From Sphaerisporangium melleum (GTDB lineage Bacteria; Actinomycetota; Actinomycetes; Streptosporangiales; Streptosporangiaceae), in assembly GCF_014646695.1 (NCBI RefSeq), contig NZ_BMNT01000025.1, positions 19,932 through 83,931 on the forward strand: DNA of 64,000 nt, in the 5' to 3' direction. This document shows, piece by piece, positions 7,387 through 14,883 of the stretch. The translations under genes and the position numbers were made by a program. Within the stretch, counting starts at the first letter, position 1. The number at the start of each line of letters is the position of its first letter. Under the pieces are notes generated by a model, which ran no database searches, was not told the origin of the DNA, and was given only the letters and a program-made list of their open reading frames with translations.

Positions 7387-8166
7387 GTGACCCAGACTGG
7401 GGTTCCCGGAACGAACCGGCCCGCCCGTGCACCTGTGGAGGTGCGGGTCGGCCGCGCGGCGATCGTGACGTTCGCCCTGTACCTGATCAGTCCCACCCTC
7501 TTCCACTACATCGAACAGGCACGCCTCGCCAGCGTGCCGGCCGTCGTGCTGGCGACGGCCGTCGTCGCCCTCTACATCGCCGCCGGTTGCACCGGCCCGC
7601 GCCGGTCCTGGCATCGCTGGTCGGTGGGGGTGATGGCGCTCCTCGTCTACCTGCCGCTGCCTCTGCTGGGCGAGTGGTGGGCGGCGTCCGGCGTCTTCCT
7701 CGTCGCCATGGTGCTGGGCCTGTTGCCCTGGCGGCTGTCCCTGCCCGTCTTCGTGCTGGTGTGCGCCGCGGAGACGCTGAAATCGATGGCGCTCGGCGAC
7801 GGACTGCCGGGGGGTGTGACCTGGACGCTGACCGTTCTGGTGGCCGCCGTCCCGCTCGCCGGTCTCACCCACTTCGCCGAGACGGCCCGGGAGTTGTACG
7901 CCACCAGGGCCGAACTCGTGACGGTGGAGGTGGCGGCTCAGCGCGCGCGGGCGATGCGCGAGCTGGAGGGCATCCTCGGCAACCGGCTGGACGCCATCGC
8001 CGACCAGGGCCGCAGGGTCGTCGCCGGTGTGGACGGCGACGCCGAGACCGTCAAGAAAGAGCTGGCCCACATGCTCGACATGGCCCGCGAGGCGCAGAAG
8101 GAGATGCGCGGGTTCGCGCATCGCGAGCAGCGGCTCCCATCGGGAACGACGGACCGGTACCCATGA
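7387..8166 (+). CDS. Truncated sensor-kinase-like membrane protein lacking His and ATPase domain
   Basis: The N-terminal 150 or so residues are membrane segments like those of DesK/NarX-type kinases. A coiled DHp-like helix region follows (about 165-245) and then the protein ends. Where the kinase at 23942-25129 has RFARELHDVLGHNLSVIA, this protein has RAMRELEGILGNRLDAIA. The phospho-accepting His is Glu, and no N, G1 or G2 ATP-binding boxes follow. The later helix (ELAHMLDMAREAQKEMRGFAHREQ) matches the second dimerisation helix of true kinases. It therefore cannot phosphorylate, but could dimerise with or titrate the cluster kinases. GTG 7387 is used as the start; ATG 7366 is in frame and possible. 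No good ribosome site marks either. Confidence 0.65.
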   Translation: MTQTGVPGTNRPARAPVEVRVGRAAIVTFALYLISPTLFHYIEQARLASVPAVVLATAVVALYIAAGCTGPRRSWHRWSVGVMALLVYLPLPLLGEWWAASGVFLVAMVLGLLPWRLSLPVFVLVCAAETLKSMALGDGLPGGVTWTLTVLVAAVPLAGLTHFAETARELYATRAELVTVEVAAQRARAMRELEGILGNRLDAIADQGRRVVAGVDGDAETVKKELAHMLDMAREAQKEMRGFAHREQRLPSGTTDRYP

Positions 8167-8321
8167 CGAACATCATGGTCCGCCGGTGTTAGTCGGCTCT
8201 GGTGACGCAGGTCACCGATGGCGAATCTGGACCTCGTAGGCGGCAGACCCCCTGACCTCCCCGGAAATCGCGGACGGCCCCCCCGACCGTTGACCCGGAG
8301 CCTCACCAACGAGGTGACCTC

Positions 8322-8612
8322 ATGCCGGAAGATCCCACCCTTACCCCCGAACTGCGTACGCGATTCGCCCGATTCGTCGCCCTGGCGTGGGCCGACGACT
8401 CGATCAGGCGGGCGTTCGAGAACGACCCGCGCGCCGCGCTGGCCGAGGCCGGCGTCGAATGGCCGAACGAGCTGCCGCCGCCCGGCCTGCCCATCCAGCC
8501 CGGCCAGGCCATCGACCTGGAAAGCCTGGAATCGTCCGCGGGTGGCGCCCTCGGCACGATCGGCACCGTGAGCTGCCCCACCGGCTGCTTCTCCGGCGGC
8601 CAGACCGCCTGA
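8322..8612 (+). CDS. RiPP precursor peptide 2, NHLP-type leader
   Basis: A 96-residue precursor. The leader has the family helix (RTRFARFVALAWADDSIRRAF) and the EWPNELPPPGLPIQPG turn. It ends at ESLESSAGG (about residue 75). The 21-residue core carries GTIGTVSCPTGCFSGG with Cys 85 and 89 and several Thr/Ser, the composition expected for dehydration plus azole formation. GAGGTGA lies four to ten bases before ATG 8322. It is much diverged from precursors 1 and 4 but shares their fold pattern. The preceding 155 bp holds a short dyad GGTGAC-N4-GTCACC near 8206 and no other gene. Confidence 0.82.
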   Translation: MPEDPTLTPELRTRFARFVALAWADDSIRRAFENDPRAALAEAGVEWPNELPPPGLPIQPGQAIDLESLESSAGGALGTIGTVSCPTGCFSGGQTA

Positions 8613-8638
8613 CGTAAACCCCTCGATCCAAGGCGGGA

Positions 8639-8663
8639 TGGTGGGCAGTCCAGATGCCCACCA
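8639..8663 (+). promoter_or_regulatory. Hairpin/inverted repeat upstream of precursor 3 (copy 2)
   Basis: TGGTGGGCA and TGCCCACCA form a perfect 9-bp stem around the loop GTCCAGA. Further pairing (CGGG/CCCG) is possible outside one mismatch. It is the second copy of the element at 6708-6736, again about 60 nt before a precursor start. A-rich sequence follows, so it is not a plus-strand terminator. Confidence 0.55.
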
Positions 8664-8711
8664 CCCCGTCCGCAAAAAAGCATCTCATAAACCGTGGCGG
8701 GAGGACTTGTG

Positions 8712-8990
8712 ATGACTGTGGACACGATCGGCTGGGACACCGCTCAGCGCAGAGCGTTCGGTGAGCTGACGGCGAAGGCCTGGTTCGACGCCGGGCTGCG
8801 GCTGCGCTACGAGCGCGAGCCTCGTTCGGTGCTGGCCGAGTACGACATCCGGCTCGCGGACGGCGCCTGTCCGCCGGTGCTGCCGCCGGAGCCCCGCGGC
8901 GAGCTGGAGGTCGAGCTCCTCACCGGGACCGAGGCCCCGCCGCCGCCTCCGTGCATGCTCAGCCTCTGCTTCTGCCTGGCAGTCCAATAG
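8712..8990 (+). CDS. RiPP precursor peptide 3, NHLP-type leader
   Basis: A 92-residue precursor starting at ATG 8712, with GGGAGG eight bases upstream; an in-frame ATG at 8694 lacks a ribosome site. The leader contains QRRAFGELTAKAWFDAGLRLRY, YDIRLADG and PPVLPPEPRGELEV, ending at ELLTG (about residue 72). The core is short and unusual: a TEA-Pro5 stretch, then CMLSLCFCLAVQ with Cys 81, 86 and 88 and a single Ser. It offers little for dehydration but three Cys for azoles, unlike the Ser/Thr-rich cores of the other three. The HlyD gene follows after 13 bp. Confidence 0.8.
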   Translation: MTVDTIGWDTAQRRAFGELTAKAWFDAGLRLRYEREPRSVLAEYDIRLADGACPPVLPPEPRGELEVELLTGTEAPPPPPCMLSLCFCLAVQ

Positions 8991-9003
8991 GGAGAGATCG
9001 ACG

Positions 9004-9726
9004 ATGACGATGACCGCGGTGGAGGCACCCGGCGCCGAGCGGATCGACGAGCTCGTCGCCACGGTCCGGACCAAGGCGTGGCTCGCCGCGGTCGCGCTCA
9101 TCCTGGTGGCGGCCTGCGCGGCCGGATGGGCCTGGTTCGGGCAGGTACGCGACGTGGTCGTGGCCACGGGCGTGCTGGTCGCGGGCGGCGGGCCGGTGCC
9201 GGTCGCCGCCCCCGTCTCCGGCAGTGTGGCGGAGGTCCTGGTCCGGCCCGGCCAGGACGTCGCCCCGGCGGCGCCGCTGGCGGTGCTCGCCGACGCGAAG
9301 GGCCGCAGGCAGGTCGTCACCGCCCCGGCGGCCGGCCGGGTGCTGCGTACGGCGGCCCCCGGCGCCACCCTGGCCGCCGGCGGGGCCGTCGCGGCCCTCG
9401 GCCCGGGCGCCGGGCCGCTGCGCGCGGTGCTCGCGGTCGGCCGGGAACGGGCCGGCGCGCTCAGACCCGGCCAGCCCGTGGCGTTCGGCCCCGGCGGCAC
9501 GGTGACCGGACGGGTCCTCGCCGTCGATCCCTACCCCGCCTCCGCCGACCTGCTGCGGCCGGCGTTCGGCGACGCGCTGCAGGCCGGCGGGCGTCACCTG
9601 GTGACCGTGGACCTCGACCGGCCGGCCTGGCCCGGCGCCACGCTCACCTCGGTCACCGGGGAGATCACCGTCGCGGTCGTCCGCCCGGTCGACGTCCTGC
9701 TGAGCCGGGGTGGCGGCCGTGGCTGA
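9004..9726 (+). CDS. HlyD-family membrane fusion protein of the NHLM export system
   Basis: A 240-residue periplasmic-adaptor-like protein. One N-terminal transmembrane helix (about 25-45, WLAAVALILVAACAAGWAWFG) is followed by a lipoyl/barrel-sandwich region with the typical VAAPVSGSVAEVLVRPGQDV motif and its second half VTAPAAGRVL. The family works with NHLM peptidase-ABC transporters, linking them across the envelope. AGGGAGAG precedes ATG 9004. Its end overlaps the next gene by 17 bp, which indicates co-translation with the transporter pair. Confidence 0.85.
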   Translation: MTMTAVEAPGAERIDELVATVRTKAWLAAVALILVAACAAGWAWFGQVRDVVVATGVLVAGGGPVPVAAPVSGSVAEVLVRPGQDVAPAAPLAVLADAKGRRQVVTAPAAGRVLRTAAPGATLAAGGAVAALGPGAGPLRAVLAVGRERAGALRPGQPVAFGPGGTVTGRVLAVDPYPASADLLRPAFGDALQAGGRHLVTVDLDRPAWPGATLTSVTGEITVAVVRPVDVLLSRGGGRG

Positions 9727-11911
9727 CCGGACCGCGACACGGGAGCAGACCCCGGCGGCGAAGCGGCCGCGCCCGGTGCGCACCGAGCGCCGCCCGCAGA
9801 TGGAGGACGCGGACTGCGGTCCCGCCTGCCTCAGCATGATCTTCGCCCACCACGGCCTGCGCGTCCCGCTGCACGAGATCAGGGAACGCACCGGAGTCGG
9901 CCGGGACGGGCTGACCGGCGTCGGGATCAAGCGGGCGGCCGAGGAGTACGGCTTCACCGTCGCGGCCTTCCGGGTGGAGGCCGACGACCTGGAAACCTAC
10001 CCCGTCCCCTCGATGATCTTCGTGGACCGCCGGCACTACGTGGTGCTGGAGGGCATGCGCAAGCGCTGGGCGTACATCAACGACCCCGCCGTGGGCCGCA
10101 TCCGGCTGAGCCGGGAGGAGTTCCGGCGGCGCTACAGCGGGATCGCGCTGGTGCCCCGCCCGGGCGAGGACTTCACCCCGGGAGGCGCGCGCTTCCCCAT
10201 CGCCCGCTCGGCGCTGGCGAAGGTGCGGCCGTACCTGACCGCGCTGCTGGCCATCGCCGTCATGGCCTTCATGCTGGCCCTGCCCGCCGCGGCCACCGCA
10301 CTGCTCACCCGGCTGCTGCTGGGCAGGGTGCTGGTGGCGGGGGACACCGCCTGGTCGGCGCCCGCCCTGCTCGGGCTGCTCGGCTGCGTCGGGTTCACCC
10401 TGGCCGGCACATGGGCCCAGCAACGGCTGCTCACGGCCGTGCAGATGGCCATGGCCGCCGACCTGTCCGGCCGGTACGTGTGGCGGCTGCTGCGGCTGCC
10501 GGGCGACCACTTCCACCGGCGGGGGATCGGCGGCCTGGTGACCCGGACGTCCTTCGGCGCGGGCCTGGCCCTGCTGCTGTCGGACCGGGTGACCGCGGTC
10601 ATCGCGGCCGTGCTCACCATGGTGGTGCACTCCTCGATCCTGTTCGCCTTCCACCCGGCCTTCGCCGCGGTCGCCGCGCTGCTGGCGGCGGTCAACCTGC
10701 TGGCGATGCGCGCGGTCGCCCGCCGCGCGGCCCCGCACCAGCAGCGCCTGCTGTTCGACGAGCACCGCCGCGACAACATGGCCTTCAACGGCGTCTCGAT
10801 GGCCGAGTCGCTGAAGGCCGACGGCGCGGAGAACTGGTTCTTCGCCAAATGGGCGGGCCTGTCGGCCCGCGCCATGTCGGCCGCCCAGGACCTGATGCGG
10901 GTCACCCAGGCGCTCATGGTGGTGCCGGCCGCGCTCGGCTCGCTCGCCGGTACCGCCATGGTGATCACCGGCGGGGTGCTGGTCGCCCGCGGCGAGGTGA
11001 GCATGGAGACCGTCATCGCGGCCCAGCTCCTGGTCGGCGCCTTCCTGGTGCCGGTGTCCTCGCTGGTCGGCATCGGCGCCGAGTCCCAGGTCGTGGTCGC
11101 GCAGACCAGCATGCTGGACGACACCCTGTGCGCCGCGGTCGACCCCCGGCACGCCGAGCCGCCCGCCGCCCCCTCCGGCGCGGGCGGCCTGCGCGGCGAG
11201 GTGGAGTTCCGCGAGGTCACCTTCGGCTACGACCTGCAGCGCGGGCCGGTCATCGAAGGGCTGTCCTTCCGGGCCGAGCCGGGCCAGCGTGTGGCCATCG
11301 TCGGCCGCACCGGCAGCGGCAAGTCGACTGTCGCCCGCCTGCTCACCGGGGCCGTGCGGCCGTGGTCCGGCGAGGTCAGGCTCGACGGCACGGCCAGAGA
11401 CGAGACCCCCAGGGAGACCCTCACCACCTCCGTCGGCTACGTCGAGCAGAACCTGCAGGTCTTCGAGGGGACGGTGGCCGACAACCTCACCCTGTGGGAC
11501 CCCACCGTCCCGGGGTACCGGCTGCACCGGGCGATGGCCGACGCCGGCATCGCCGAGGTCGTCCACCACCGGGGCGGGCTGTCCGGCGGCTGGATCCAGG
11601 AACGCGGCCGCAACCTGTCGGGCGGGGAGCGGCAGCGCCTGGAGATCGCGCGGGCGCTCGCGCTGTCGCCCTCGGTGCTCGTGCTGGACGAGGCCACCAG
11701 CGCGCTGGACGCCGATACCGAGGCCCTGGTGGACGCCAACCTCAAGGCCAGGGGCTGCACGTGCGTGGTGATCGCGCACCGCCTCAGCACCGTGCGCGAC
11801 AGCGACCTGATCCTGGTGCTCGACCGGGGCAAGGTCGTCCAGCGCGGTACGCACGCCGAGCTCATCGCCGAAGACGGCCATTACCGCACGCTCGTCGAGG
11901 AAGCCGCATGA
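9710..11911 (+). CDS. NHLM-type peptidase/permease/ATPase ABC exporter
   Basis: Exports the modified peptide and removes its leader. The N-terminal C39 peptidase domain (about 25-150) has catalytic Cys36 in MEDADCGPACL, the His in RRHYVVLEG and the Asp in INDPAVG, so all three positions are present. A six-helix exporter domain (about 170-450) and an ATPase domain follow, with Walker A GRTGSGKS, signature SGGERQRLEIARAL and Walker B VLVLDEATS. The 733-residue length is normal. GTG 9710 is used; GTG 9719 is equally possible. It overlaps the next gene by four bases (ATGA), matching the paired NHLM transporter arrangement. Confidence 0.92.
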   Translation: MAAVADRTATREQTPAAKRPRPVRTERRPQMEDADCGPACLSMIFAHHGLRVPLHEIRERTGVGRDGLTGVGIKRAAEEYGFTVAAFRVEADDLETYPVPSMIFVDRRHYVVLEGMRKRWAYINDPAVGRIRLSREEFRRRYSGIALVPRPGEDFTPGGARFPIARSALAKVRPYLTALLAIAVMAFMLALPAAATALLTRLLLGRVLVAGDTAWSAPALLGLLGCVGFTLAGTWAQQRLLTAVQMAMAADLSGRYVWRLLRLPGDHFHRRGIGGLVTRTSFGAGLALLLSDRVTAVIAAVLTMVVHSSILFAFHPAFAAVAALLAAVNLLAMRAVARRAAPHQQRLLFDEHRRDNMAFNGVSMAESLKADGAENWFFAKWAGLSARAMSAAQDLMRVTQALMVVPAALGSLAGTAMVITGGVLVARGEVSMETVIAAQLLVGAFLVPVSSLVGIGAESQVVVAQTSMLDDTLCAAVDPRHAEPPAAPSGAGGLRGEVEFREVTFGYDLQRGPVIEGLSFRAEPGQRVAIVGRTGSGKSTVARLLTGAVRPWSGEVRLDGTARDETPRETLTTSVGYVEQNLQVFEGTVADNLTLWDPTVPGYRLHRAMADAGIAEVVHHRGGLSGGWIQERGRNLSGGERQRLEIARALALSPSVLVLDEATSALDADTEALVDANLKARGCTCVVIAHRLSTVRDSDLILVLDRGKVVQRGTHAELIAEDGHYRTLVEEAA

Positions 11912-14883
11912 ACGGACATCCCCCTGAGAACGGCGCGAACCCGCGCCTCGCCGGCGACCGGGACGGCGGCGCGTCGCGCCGGACCGGAGTCCAGGACGTC
12001 AGTACGCACGGGACCGGGGTCCAGGACGGCGGTACGCGCCGGACCGGGGTTCAGGACGACGGCGGGCACGGGGCCGGGGCCGGGGAGAACCGTCCCTCAG
12101 AGCACGGTGCCCGGGAGGGGGGTACCGGCGGGCGCGGGGCCGGTGCGGCCGAGCCCGGTTACCCGGTCAGCGAGATCGAGCTGATCGACCCCTACGCCTG
12201 CTGGCGGGTGGTCAGCGGCTCGGTGGACGTGCTGCTCACCCCCCTCGACGGCCGGGGGCCGCGCCGCCGGGTGCTGCGGGTGGAGAGCGGGCAGCTCATG
12301 CACGGGTTCGCCGCGACCGACCCGCCGCGCGGTTACACCGTGACCGCCTCCCCGGCCGAGGGCACCTCGGTGCGCCGCGTCCGCAGGGACGCCGCCGCGC
12401 TGACGGCCTGGGCGCGCCGCCTGCGCCCGCACGGCACCCGCCAGGAGCTCCTGGCCGGCGGCACGGGGTGGCACCCCCACGACGGCACGGGCGAGAACGG
12501 CCCCGCCGGAGGCGCGGGACCGGATGCCCTGGCCGGTGGCGTGGGACGGGTCGCCCTGGCCGGGGGCGCGGGACGCGGCGCCGTCCCGCCGGGCCGTACC
12601 GGCACGGGGGAGCAGGCGCCGGGCCACCGGGAGCTGCGCGCCCTGCACCGCGAGGCGCTGTCGCGCACGCTGCTGCTGGCCGAGGCCGAGGAGGCCGACC
12701 GGGACAACTGGCGCGCGGCCCGGGTCGCCGCCACCACCGAGACGCTGCGCCGGTCGTTCGCCGACGTCGCGGTGGCGGGCGGGGCGATCCCGTCCCCCGA
12801 CCGGCCGCGCACGAGCGCCGAGCACGCCGTCAAGGTCGTCAGGCTGCTCGGCGAGCACTGCGGCTTCCAGGCCCGGGACACCGGCGCCGACACCGCCGAA
12901 ACCGAGGCCGGCGAAGGCGAGACGCCCGCCGACCCGCTCGGCGCGGCACTGGACGCCGCCCGGGTCAGGCACCGCCGCGTCCGCCTGTCCGGCCGCTGGT
13001 GGCGCACGGCCACCGTTCCCATGATCGGCTTCACCCGGGACGGCGGCCGCCCGGTCGCGCTGCTGCCGCGCCGCGGCGGCTACCGCCTGGCCGACCCGGC
13101 CGCCGAGCCCCGCCCGGTGACCGAGGCCGTGGCCGCCGGCCTCGCCGCCGACGCCTGGCAGGTCTACCCGCCGCTCCCCGAGGGCGCCGGCTCCCCGCTC
13201 GCCCTGCTGCGGTTCGGCCTGCGCGGCGCCGGCCGGGAGATGGCCTGGCTGCTGGCGTCCGGCGCCGGCGCGGCCCTGCTCGCACTCGCCGTCCCCCTGG
13301 CGACCTTCGGGCTGCTCAACGCCGCCACCAACCCCGCCGACCGGCCGGGCATGATCTGGACCGCGATGTTCGTCGCGGGCGTGGTGTGCGCGGGCGCGCT
13401 GCTGCTGGCCGTGCGCAACGCGGTGCTCGTCCGCGTGCACGGCCGGCTGCAGGAACGGCTCGAACCCGCCGTCTGGAGCCATCTGGTCTCCCTGGACCTG
13501 CCGTTCTTCGCGCAGTACTCCACCGGCGAGCTGGTCCAGCGGGCCAACGCCATCTCCGACATGCGCAAGTCGCTGGGCGAGGCCGCGGTCAACTCGCTGT
13601 TCGGCGGCCTGTTCTCCCTGCTCGGCCTGCTGGTGCTGCTCGCGGTGGACTGGCGGGTGGCGCTGGCCGCGCTCGGAGGCGTCGCCCTGCTGCTCGCCGT
13701 GCTGGCCGGGCGCGCGGTCCGCCAGCAACGGCATGAGCTGGTCATGCACGAGCAGTACGGCAAGGTCTACTCGCTGCTGTACGCCTGCCTCGGCGCGATC
13801 GACAAGATCCATGTGGCCGGCCGGGAGGCCCAGGTGTTCGGCCTGTGGTCACGGCTGTTCGCCACCCAGCAGCGCGCCGCCGCGGCGGCGCAGCGCGAGC
13901 GGGCGGTCTCGGCGGCGATCGGCGCGTCCGCGCAGCCCGCGCTGCTGCTGGTCGTGGCGGTCACCGGGCTCGCCCTCCAGGTGCCCGCCGCGTCGTTCGT
14001 GGCCGCCGCCGTCGCGCTCGGCCAGTTCGTGCTCGCGCTCGGCCAGATGAACCGCGCGGTCGAGGCGGGTTTCGCCCTGCTGCCCCGGTTCGAGCGGCTG
14101 CGCCCGGTACTGGAGCGCCCCGCCGAGACCCCGCCGGGCGCCAAGGACCCCGGCGAGCTGACCGGCCTGGTGCGGCTCAGTGGGGTCTCCTTCGCCTACC
14201 CCGGCACCGCGACGCGCATCCTCGACGACGTGTCCATGGTGTTCCGGCCGGGCGAGTTCGTCGCCGTCGTCGGCCCGTCGGGCGCCGGCAAGTCCACCCT
14301 GGTGCGGCTGCTGCTGGGCTTCGAACCGCCCCGCACCGGCCAGGTGCTCTACGACGGCGGCGACCTGCGCGACCTCGACCTGCGCCGGGTGCGCTCCCAG
14401 GTGGGCGTCGTCATGCAGCAGGCCAGGGTGCTGCACGGCTCGATCCTGGAGAACATCGTCGGAGACGTCCCCGGCGCGACCGAGCAGGACGCCTGGCGGG
14501 CGGCCCGCCTGGCCGACCTGGACGGCGACATCGCCGCGATGCCCATGGGCATGCACACCATCGTCGGAGAGGACAACGCCTCCTTCTCCGGGGGCCAGCT
14601 CCAGCGGCTGCTCATCGCCAGGGCGCTGGTGAAGCGCCCGCGCATCCTCATCCTGGACGAGGCGACCAGCGCGCTGGACAACCACACGCAGGCGCTGGTC
14701 AGCCGGCGGATCGCCGAGCTGGACATCACCCGGATCGTGATCGCGCACCGGCTCAGCACCATCAGGTCGGCGGATCGGATCTACGTACTCGACCAGGGCG
14801 GGGTCGTCGCCGACGGCCCGTTCGAGGAGCTGATGGAGACGAACGCGCTCTTCGCCCGCATGGTCCGCCGACAGGAGGTCTAG
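11908..14883 (+). CDS. NHLM-type permease/ATPase ABC exporter subunit (second subunit)
   Basis: The 991-residue partner of the preceding exporter lacks a peptidase domain. After a disordered N-terminus (1-85) with three 10-residue repeats comes a small beta-rich domain (about 90-190: ELIDPYACWRVVSGSVDVLL), standard for this NHLM subunit. A Gly-rich linker with ALAGG repeats (about 190-230) precedes the permease (about 430-720) and an ATPase with GPSGAGKS, SGGQLQRLLIARAL and ILILDEATS. ATG 11908 overlaps the upstream stop; the frame is open further upstream, but that is a shadow of the first subunit. The LanM gene starts at the base after its stop. Confidence 0.9.
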   Translation: MNGHPPENGANPRLAGDRDGGASRRTGVQDVSTHGTGVQDGGTRRTGVQDDGGHGAGAGENRPSEHGAREGGTGGRGAGAAEPGYPVSEIELIDPYACWRVVSGSVDVLLTPLDGRGPRRRVLRVESGQLMHGFAATDPPRGYTVTASPAEGTSVRRVRRDAAALTAWARRLRPHGTRQELLAGGTGWHPHDGTGENGPAGGAGPDALAGGVGRVALAGGAGRGAVPPGRTGTGEQAPGHRELRALHREALSRTLLLAEAEEADRDNWRAARVAATTETLRRSFADVAVAGGAIPSPDRPRTSAEHAVKVVRLLGEHCGFQARDTGADTAETEAGEGETPADPLGAALDAARVRHRRVRLSGRWWRTATVPMIGFTRDGGRPVALLPRRGGYRLADPAAEPRPVTEAVAAGLAADAWQVYPPLPEGAGSPLALLRFGLRGAGREMAWLLASGAGAALLALAVPLATFGLLNAATNPADRPGMIWTAMFVAGVVCAGALLLAVRNAVLVRVHGRLQERLEPAVWSHLVSLDLPFFAQYSTGELVQRANAISDMRKSLGEAAVNSLFGGLFSLLGLLVLLAVDWRVALAALGGVALLLAVLAGRAVRQQRHELVMHEQYGKVYSLLYACLGAIDKIHVAGREAQVFGLWSRLFATQQRAAAAAQRERAVSAAIGASAQPALLLVVAVTGLALQVPAASFVAAAVALGQFVLALGQMNRAVEAGFALLPRFERLRPVLERPAETPPGAKDPGELTGLVRLSGVSFAYPGTATRILDDVSMVFRPGEFVAVVGPSGAGKSTLVRLLLGFEPPRTGQVLYDGGDLRDLDLRRVRSQVGVVMQQARVLHGSILENIVGDVPGATEQDAWRAARLADLDGDIAAMPMGMHTIVGEDNASFSGGQLQRLLIARALVKRPRILILDEATSALDNHTQALVSRRIAELDITRIVIAHRLSTIRSADRIYVLDQGGVVADGPFEELMETNALFARMVRRQEV
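11983..12072 (+). repeat. Three 30-bp tandem repeats inside the second NHLM gene
   Basis: Units 11983-12012, 12013-12042 and 12043-12072 each begin ACCGG-GT-CAGGAC and encode TGVQDVSTHG, TGVQDGGTRR and TGVQDDGGHG. Because the unit is a multiple of three, copy number could change without frameshift. They lie in the disordered N-terminal tail. Confidence 0.85.

Noticed and set aside
8222-8232. A reverse-complement match to the GTCCAGA loop before precursor 2
   Set aside because: The flanks do not pair, so it is not a third copy of the hairpin element.
8639-8680. Hairpin before precursor 3 read as a transcription terminator
   Set aside because: It is followed by an A run on the plus strand, not T, and its loop is conserved with the copy at 6708.
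10411-11907. Long open frame upstream of and continuous with the second NHLM gene
   Set aside because: It is the +1 shadow of the first NHLM exporter, whose domains are complete in the other frame; the ATG at 11908 is the real start.
12097-13812. 571-codon minus-strand open frame
   Set aside because: It is antisense to a well-supported exporter gene and has a Gly/Arg/His-rich composition typical of high-GC shadows.
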